NCBI GenBank assembly: GCA_019671005.1
Contig: CM033728.1
Span: 28,285,099-28,349,098, forward strand
DNA: 64,000 nucleotides
Direction of reading: 5' to 3'
Source: Hibiscus mutabilis
Taxonomy: Eukaryota; Streptophyta; Magnoliopsida; Malvales; Malvaceae
Below the pieces are notes generated by a model. That model was given only the letters and a program-made list of their open reading frames with translations, had not been told where the DNA came from and searched no databases. Within the stretch, counting starts at the first letter, position 1. Every line of letters begins with the position of its first letter. A program made the translations under genes and the position numbers. Of this stretch, positions 56,595-64,000 are shown piece by piece.

Positions 56595-56700
56595 TTGGGT
56601 TTAGAGCATTCTAATTTCACTCGGACGAAAGAAATTGTTCAAGGAAATTCCTCATCGATTCTTGCATTAGAAGAACAACTAGGACACCTTTATTCCACAA
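56595..56700 (+). other. PBS-like site and gag stub after the F LTR
   Basis: TTGGGTTTAGAGC right after the LTR end, then a short open stretch (SNFTRTKEIVQGNSSSIL, ALEEQLGHLYST) that may be the start of gag. It is cut by satellite at about 56700. The F LTR therefore behaves as a 5' LTR too. Confidence 0.55.
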
Positions 56701-57304
56701 TGACCATAATCAATAATTTAAACCCATAAAATACTTTATCAGATGAATTTGTTTATAGGTACGACATGCTAGTAAAAATTGGCTTTAGAGAGGAACCGTT
56801 GGATTATTTACGGAGTTAAAAGTTCTTAAAATGAGGTAATGCTTGAGACACAAGTTCAAAATGAACATAATCATAATATAAACCCATAATATTTGAAGTA
56901 AAATACTTTTTAGACAAATTTGTTGAGGGGTTTTGATGTGCTGCTCAAAATGGGATTTAGATTGGAACCGTTGGATTATTTCTTGAGTTAAAAGTTTTAA
57001 AACTGAGGTACAGATTGAGAATCATGTTCAAATTAAAATAATAAAATATTAAAATTTGGAACAAAATACATTATGGGATGAATATGTTGAGGGTTAAGAT
57101 ATGCTAGTCAAAATAGGCTTTACAGTGAAACCGTTGGATTCTTTTGTCATGTTAAAATTTTTGAAATTCAAGAAAAGCTTGAGAAACATGTCCTAAAGAG
57201 TATATTGAAATCTTTAAACCCATAAAATTTGGAATAAAATACTTTCTCGGACGAATTTGTTGATGGTTAAGACATTTTGGTCAAAATAGTTGATCAGTGA
57301 AATG
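56700..57304. repeat. Satellite, about 3.5 monomers of 163-172 bp
   Basis: CCGTTGGATT at 56796, 56968 and 57131 gives periods of 172 and 163. Other landmarks per monomer: GTTGAGGGTTAAGA, GCTAGTCAAAAT, GAGTTAAAAGTT, GAGAATCATGTTCAAA and AACCCATAAAATTTGGA. It has diverged monomers and no ORF. The monomer length is in the range common for plant centromeric or pericentromeric satellites. Confidence 0.86.
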
Positions 57305-57840
57305 ACGTCACATGATTTTTGCAAGCGAACACACGTTGATGCAAGTACAATAGACAGATGTAGATCTATTGGATATCGATCCCAAGAGGACGATTGTTTG
57401 GACGTCTACCGATGTCAGTGCAATAAGTAAGAAAACTAAGGTAAATACGAAAGGTAATGTTGATTCAATGAAAAGAAATTGATATAGGTAATGTCGAAGC
57501 AATGTATTAAAATTAAAAAGAAACAATATAATGATGGCAATAGGGTTCGCTCGATGATTCATCAATTCAATAATGAATGCTAGCAAGAAAAAAAAAAAGA
57601 TGATTGTCGATGCAACTCTTATTGACAAAGATGGTTGCAATAAACACTTTTGTACATAAATACATTCAAACCCAACAATCAAAAGATAGAGGAAAAGCTT
57701 AATAAGATAAATATTCAGTTAACATCCATAAAGTATTTTCATACAAAATGAAATTAAACCATAATCACCAAAGGTTTTAAACAAAAGAAACATTAAGAAC
57801 CAAATGGAAGAAAGCTATCTCTAGCTAACTCGGTTGCTCC
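57305..57840. other. Unclassified AT-rich block in the duplicated unit
   Basis: No shared repeat elsewhere in the window except its own second copy (60668-61203). Features: TGACGTCACA at the left border, GGATATCGATCCC (57371), and an A-run at 57589-57600. An antisense open stretch (57308-57682) is hydrophobic but interrupted differently in the second copy, and is not taken as a gene. Possibly an LTR start of a family not otherwise present. Confidence 0.4.
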
Positions 57841-59215
57841 TTGATACTTCCTATTGCATAAATGCATTTCAAGTATTATAGCCCAAAGTACAAAATCATG
57901 TGATGCTATAGTACGCGAGTCATCACGACATTGCAAAGGTCTACAACGCCAGTATCGTCTACATCGCTGAAGCGATCGAGATGAGTACGTACTCGAGGAC
58001 GCTCTTTGCTCCTCATAATCACACAATTTGTGCTAAAAACACCTAAGGGTCTGAACAATGCCGTAGCATCTAAGTCAACACCGAAGTGTCTAAACATCAC
58101 CGAAGTGACTGAAACGCACCATACTGCTAGGACGCAGCTCCTAAGACTCTATGGATATCCAACTATACCAAAGATTCTCATGTTGTAATACTTTGGCATT
58201 CAGTGGCCTAACCACCTGCATAAAAGCATTTCATAAATTATAGCCCAAAGTAAAATTTCATGTGAACCTATGGTATATGAGTCATCATAATGACACCGTA
58301 GTGTCTGTAACGCCGTAGCGCCTGATGGTGAGTACGTACTCGAGGACGCCTTTTTCTCCTCATTATTGCATATTTTTGTGCTAGTCGACACAGTAGTGTC
58401 TAAACAACACCGTAGTGTCTGCAACGCCGTAGCGTCTAATGTCAACATTGAAGTGTTTGGAACGCACTATAGTGCTGGGATGCAGCTGCCATGACTCTAT
58501 GGATATATAATTATACCAAAGACTCTCACATTAGTACTTGGTAATAACAATATAATATTTTCACATTCAATATCCAATTCATCAATACTATCATCCATAA
58601 TTTGATAATGGTCAGTTTATACCCAAAATCTAAAAATATGACTTATCTTAGATAAATAAATATGCCATATCAATATATCACATATGCCATTTAATATTTC
58701 ATGTCATTTACATAACTTTGATCAACATACATTTTCACTAATATCAAGGTCGACTTCTCAAAGTCTCCCTTATGTCATAAATATAAAATAAATAAAAATG
58801 CACACACTCATATCACATATATAATAAATAAGTAAAAATGCGCTCACCTGGGCCATGCATGATATTAGCCTCACCGAGCTATTTCGATACTTTTTCCTTG
58901 TTTTCTTTTGGTATGGTACCCTTAGCCTCAAATAGTCAGATGCAAAGACCATTTGAACATATATAACAATATTCATGTTAGATTTATAATCTAACATTGC
59001 TTAGCTATACTATACTAGTATAATTATCTGAATATAAAATATTTCCAAATTTTTTTACTTTTTCCTTTAATAATGCCGAATTGTTCATTATGGTCCCTAG
59101 CGACCATTTTGCACATTTTGCAATTTATTCAAGCTCGAATCGCAATTATTCAACAATTCCATCATTTTCACTAACTTTTATTCAATACCCCTTTTTACAG
59201 TTTTAGATTGCGTCT
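57841..59215 (-). repeat. B-family LTR piece with internal duplication, copy 1
   Basis: It matches 9780-10700 of the B LTR (TATAGCCCAAAGTACAA, GAGTACGTACTCGAG, TTTGCTCCTCAT, GGATATCAAATTATACC). The motif-island part occurs twice: 57845-58195 and 58199-58500. Then follow the TTAGATTTATAATCTAACA and GGTCCCTAG(C/T)GACCATTTTGCAC boxes. Ends are truncated. Confidence 0.78.
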
Positions 59216-59501
59216 AGGACTATTGTGTCTAGGACTATTACCAGTAGTGACAATTTCAAAAAAGATAAGATCAATTGACAATGAGTTCGCAGATTAGTTA
59301 CAACAACTTTTTACAGACCTGATGTGGATGCAATAAATAGTCATTGTCGCCACAATAACAACTATTAGGATAAGGTAAAAGAATTATGAGTTGCCTATTA
59401 GTACAGTTGTCCTATTTGAAATTTTATTTAGAAAATATATGAAAGACACCTATAAACACCCAATTGGAAAGTGATAAGGATATATGTACATATATTCTTT
59501 T
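59216..59501. other. Unclassified spacer before the D LTR
   Basis: Begins with GCGTCTAGGACTATT, directly repeated in part (TGTCTAGGACTATT) at 59211-59240. No similarity seen elsewhere except the second copy (62572-62857). No coding capacity. Confidence 0.4.
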
Positions 59502-60465
59502 TGTAATGTCCTGAATTTGGGCCTAATAGTTAGCTAGGTAGATTAGACAATTCAGTGAATCGGATTAGTCGGTTCGATCTAGTTCTTGGAATTAAATCAT
59601 AACAAATATTTTTAACACAAAATAAAATATGGAAAAATGGTGAAAAATACTTAGTTATTATTTCAAGGGTTTTGGTAAACTCAATTTGATAAAATAAGTT
59701 TTGAATTATGGACATTTTGTCCTAGTGACTAAAATGTAAAGTTTGGAAACTATTTTTGGTGACTAAATTGTAAAAGGGTCAAAACATAGAATCTTTAGGG
59801 AGGCATTAATCCAATTGGTTTATCAAGCTTTTTCCTTAATTTGGCTATTTTAAAATTCTTTTAAAAGTATTTAAACAACGGGATTAAAAGAGCGTTAATT
59901 AGTTTGTTTTTAGTGAGCCAAATTATTTTCTCACGTAACAACTTTTTCTCCCAATATTTTCTCTCAAATCCTCAGTCGCCAAACTACCTTTTCTTTTCTA
60001 AAAATCTTAGGAATCAATCTTTTCAATCATATTTTTGATTTCAACACTTGATTCCTTTGTTCTACTTTGGATATTCTATTTCTACTTTGGAGATTTCATC
60101 AAAATCAAGCCAATTGAGGGAGAAGTTTACCATTAGAGGTCATTTTCATTTGTCTCCTCTATTAAAGGTTCTTTACTGAAACTCCCAAGTCCTTGATCCT
60201 TCAGAATCGATTTGTGTATGACTAAATCGAGATTTAATGGTTTACTGTTAATTTTGTTAAGAAATTTATTGGGTTTGGTTAATGATCCAAATCATTGCAA
60301 TATTGATTGATTTAGATCATCGTTAAAGTGTATGTTGATGATATTTAATGGGATTTATAAAAGGAAACCTAAAACTAGTTGAATTTCTAATTTTCTAGGT
60401 TGTGAATAGTTAGTTTTTGAGGTGTTTGTGGTGTTAAAATGTTGCTGCAGGTATAAGATGAAGTT
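59502..60465 (+). repeat. D-family LTR start, truncated, copy 1
   Basis: Begins TGTAATGTCCTGAATTTGGG, then TTAGCTAGGTAGATTAGAC and GGTTCGATCTAG. It matches, inverted, the right ends of the D LTRs at 42096 and 50461. It is cut at the duplication junction. Confidence 0.82.
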
Positions 60466-63400
60466 GCTAGTCAAAATAGGCTTTACAGTGAAACCGTTGG
60501 ATTCTTTTGTCATGTTAAAATTTTTGAAATTCAAGAAAAGCTTGAGAAACATGTCCTAAAGAGTATATTGAAATCTTTAAACCCATAAAATTTGGAATAA
60601 AATACTTTCTCGGACGAATTTGTTGATGGTTAAGACATTTTGGTCAAAATAGTTGATCAGTGAAATGACGTCACATGATTTTTGCAAGCGAACACACGTT
60701 GATGCAAGTACAATAGACAGATGTAGATCTATTGGATATCGATCCCAAGAGGACGATTGTTTGGACGTCTACCGATGTCAGTGCAATAAGTAAGAAAACT
60801 AAGGTAAATACGAAAGGTAATGTTGATTCAATGAAAAGAAATTGATATAGGTAATGTCGAAGCAATGTATTAAAATTAAAAAGAAACAATATAATGATGG
60901 CAATAGGGTTCGCTCGATGATTCATCAATTCAATAATGAATGCTAGCAAGAAAAAAAGAAAAGATGATTGTCGATGCAACTCTTATTGACAGTGGTTGCA
61001 ATAAACACTTTTGTACATAAATACATTCAAACCCAACAATCAAAAGATAGAGGAAAAGCTTAATAAGATAAATATTCAGTTAACATCCATAAAGTATTTT
61101 CATACAAAATGAAATTAAACCATAATCACCAGTGTTTTAAACAAAAGAAACATTAAGAACCAAATGGAAGAAAGCTATCTCTAGCTAACTCGGTTGCTCC
61201 TTGATACTTCCTATTGCATAAATGCATTTCAAGTATTATAGCCCAAAGTACAAAATCATGTGATGCTATAGTACGCGAGTCATCACGACATTGCAGTGTC
61301 TACAACGCCGTATCGTCTACATCGCTGAAGCGACTGAGATGAGTACGTACTCGAGGACGCTCTTTGCTCCTCATAATCACACAATTTGTGCTAACAACAC
61401 CTAAGGGTCTGAACAATGCCGTAGCATCTAAGTCAACACCGAAGTGTCTAAACATCACCGAAGTGACTGAAACGCACCATACTGCTAGGACGCAGCTCCT
61501 AAGACTCTATGGATATCCAACTATACCAAAGATTCTCATGTTGTAATACTTTGGCATTCAGTGGCCTAACCACCTGCATAAAAGCATTTCATAAATTATA
61601 GCCCAAAGTAAAATTTCATGTGAACCTATGGTATATGAGTCATCATAACGACACCGTAGTGTCTGTAACGCCGTAGCGCCTGATGGTGAGTACGTACTCG
61701 AGGACGCCTTTTTCTCCTCATTATTGCATATTTTTGTGCTAGTCGACACAGTAGTGTCTAAACAACACCGTAGTGTCTGCAACGCCGTAGCGTCTAATGT
61801 CAACATCGAAGTGTTTGGAACGCACTATAGTGCTGGGATGCAGCTGCCATGACTCTATGGATATATAATTATACCAAAGACTCTCACATTAGTACTTGGT
61901 AATAACAATATAATATTTTCACATTCAATATCCAATTCATCAATACTATCATCCATAATTTGATAATGGTCAGTTTATACCCAAAATCTAAAAATATGAC
62001 TTATCTTAGATAAATAAATATGCCATATCAATATATCACATATGCCATTTAATATTTCATGTCATTTACATAACTTTGATCAACATACATTTTCACTAAT
62101 ATCAAGGTCGACTTCTCGCAAGTCTCCCTTATGTCATAAATATAAAATAAATAAAAATGCACACACTCATATCACATATATAATAAATAAGTAAAAATGC
62201 GCTCACCTGGGCCATGCATGATATTAGCCTCACCGAGCTATTTCGATACTTTTTCCTTGTTTTCTTTTGGTATGGTACCCTTAGCCTCGTCAATAGCTGT
62301 ACAGTACCATTTGAACATATATAACAATATTCATGTTAGATTTATAATCTAACATTGCTTAACTATACTATACTAGTATAATTATCTGAATATAAAATAT
62401 TTCCAAATTTTTTTACTTTTTCCTTTAATAATGCCGAATTGTTCATTATGGTCCCTAGCGACCATTTTGCACATTTTGCAATTTATTCAAGCTCGAATCG
62501 CAATTATTCAACAATTCCATCATTTTCACTAACTTTTATTCAATACCCCTTTTTTACAGGTTTAGATTGCGTCTAGGACTATTGTGTCTAGGACTATTAC
62601 CGTAGTGACAGCTGTCAAAAAGATAAGATCAATTGACAATGAGTTCGCAGTTAGTTACAACAACTTTTTTACAGACCTGATGTGGATGCAATAAATAGTC
62701 ATTGTCGCCACAATAACAACTATTAGGATAAGGTAAAAGAATTATGAGTTGCCTATTAGTACAGTTGTCCTATTTGAAATTTTATTTAGAAAATATATGA
62801 AAGACACCTATAAACACCCAATTGGAAAGTGATAAGGATATATGTACATATATTCTTTGTAATGTCCTGAATTTGGGCCTAATAGTTAGCTAGGTAGATT
62901 AGACAATTCAGGTGAATCGGATTAGTCGGTTCGATCTAGTTCTTGGAATTAAATCATAACAAATATTTTTAACACAAAATAAAATATGGAAAAATGGTGA
63001 AAAATACTTAGTTATTATTTCAAGGGTTTTGGTAAACTCAATTTGATAAAATAAGTTTTGAATTATGGACATTTTGTCCTAGTGACTAAAATGTAAAGTT
63101 TGGAAACTATTTTTGGTGACTAAATTGTAAAAGGGTCAAAACATAGAATCTTTAGGGAGGCATTAATCCAATTGGTTTATCAAGCTTTTTCCTTAATTTG
63201 GCTATTTTAAAATTCTTTTAAAAGTATTTAAACAACGGGATTAAAAGAGCGTTAATTAGTTTGTTTTTAGTGAGCCAAATTATTTTCTCACGTAACAACT
63301 TTTTCTCCCAATATTTTCTCTCAAATCCTCAGTCGCCAAACTACCTTTTCTTTTCTAAAAATCTTAGGAATCAATCTTTTCAATCATATTTTTGATTTCA

Positions 63401-63824
63401 ACACTTGATTCCTTTGTTCTACTTTGGATATTCTATTTCTACTTTGGAGATTTCATCAAAATCAAGCCAATTGAGGGGAGAAGTTTACCATTAGAGGTCA
63501 TTTTCATTTGTCTCCTCTATTAAAGGTTCTTTACTGAAACTCCCAAGTTCTTGATCCTTCAGAATCGATTTGTGTATGACTAAATCGAGATTTAATGGTT
63601 TACTGTTAATTTTGTTAAGAAATTTATTGGGTTTGGTTAATGATCCAAATCATTGCAATATTGATTGATTTAGATCATCGTTAAAGTGTATGTTGATGAT
63701 ATTTAATGGGATTTATAAAAGGAAACCTAAAACTAGTTGAATTTCTAATTTTCTAGGTTGTGAATAGTTAGTTTTTGAGGTGTTTGTGGTGTTAAAATGT
63801 TGCTGCAGGTATAAGATGAAGTTG
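60466..63824 (+). repeat. 3.36-kb tandem duplication, copy 2
   Basis: Same order: satellite tail (to 60667), unclassified block (60668-61203), B-LTR pieces (61204-62571, minus strand), spacer (62572-62857) and D LTR. About twenty differences from copy 1 are visible by eye. In the motif islands copy 2 fits the B-LTR consensus better (GCAGTGTCTACAACGCCGTA against GCAAAGGTCTACAACGCCAGTA). Confidence 0.92.
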
Positions 63825-64000
63825 CAAGTGTTTTTAGATGTTAATTGATGTTGATTAGATGTTCAAATCGTTGGCTTGTGGCTGGGCTTTGTTTAGGTTG
63901 TGTTTGGTGATGTTTTCGGTTATTTTAAGGAGGCACTTTATGGTTTTTGGTGAGGCGATGTTGGAAATTAATGTTGCTAGGATTATGGATGCATAATGAA
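62858..64000 (+). repeat. D-family LTR, copy 2, runs off the window
   Basis: Same start as 59502, but continues past the duplication end at 63824 with sequence expected for a D LTR (GGCTGGGCTTTGTTTAGGTT matches 49440-49460 inverted). So this is the source copy, and copy 1 is its truncated repeat. The 3' end and any internal region lie beyond 64000. Confidence 0.82.

Larger units (their letters stand above)
57103..60465 (+). repeat. 3.36-kb tandem duplication, copy 1
   Basis: Nearly identical to 60466-63824 (offset 3,363 at the start and 3,358 at the end). Contents: satellite tail (to 57304), unclassified block (57305-57840), B-LTR pieces (57841-59215), unclassified block (59216-59501) and a D-LTR start (59502-60465). 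The junction shares only TGC between the two breakpoints. Confidence 0.92.

Noticed and set aside
56700..57304. LINE or other coding element instead of satellite
   Set aside because: The 163-172-base period with the same landmarks per unit, and the lack of any open frame, fit tandem satellite better.
57308..57682. Antisense open stretch of 124 codons, hydrophobic, repeated at 60671-60979
   Set aside because: Its N-terminal part differs between copies because of small indels, it has no recognisable domain, and strings of Phe/Leu/Ile arise easily from the reverse complement of A-rich DNA. Presence in both copies is due to the duplication.

Overview
The window looks like AT-rich, gene-free heterochromatin from a dicot plant. 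It is built almost entirely of decayed Ty3/gypsy LTR retrotransposons, nested and truncated against each other, one Ty1/copia remnant, and pieces of a satellite repeat of about 163-172 bp. I see no host gene, tRNA, rRNA or CRISPR array. The pol remnants carry a chromodomain at the integrase C-terminus and the LTRs are 2-5 kb, which fits plant chromoviruses of the Del/Tekay type. The LTR style suggests Malvaceae (cotton or a relative), but that rests on memory and is low confidence. LTR families are named A, B, CE, D, F and I here for convenience only.

Left part (1-9541): a B-like LTR piece (family I), an inverted fragment of an A LTR, a plus-strand RT-RNase H-integrase remnant (2828-5137), a chimeric LTR-like segment, a heavily decayed minus-strand gypsy element (5671-8875), and the 3' end of a CE LTR. 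Next (9542-21452): a minus-strand B element whose two LTRs survive at 9542-12431 and 20394-21452. Inside it sits a plus-strand A element (12995-20393) with a full 5' LTR, PBS, gag, protease, RT, RNase H and part of integrase.

Centre (21709-39287): a minus-strand A element with both LTRs, PBS and PPT. It is split by a 1.2 kb insertion that replaced part of gag and by a 5.2 kb solo CE LTR. The whole block lies inside one monomer of the satellite (flanks 21453-21708 and 39288-39532), with a near target-site duplication.

Right part (39533-64000): a copia remnant with a 174 bp LTR; a D element remnant (minus); a CE element arranged integrase-LTR-PBS (plus); a D LTR; an F element arranged gag-pol-LTR-PBS (plus); more satellite; then a near-identical tandem duplication of about 3.36 kb (57103-60465 and 60466-63824) made of satellite, B-LTR and D-LTR pieces.

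No element appears able to move by itself: every coding region has stops or frame breaks, and most stops look like C-to-T decay of Gln, Arg or Trp codons. The most unusual feature is that different LTR families carry clusters of short, CpG-containing, near-palindromic motifs in otherwise AT-rich sequence. All statements about homology come from comparing copies within the window by eye and from knowledge of the protein families.
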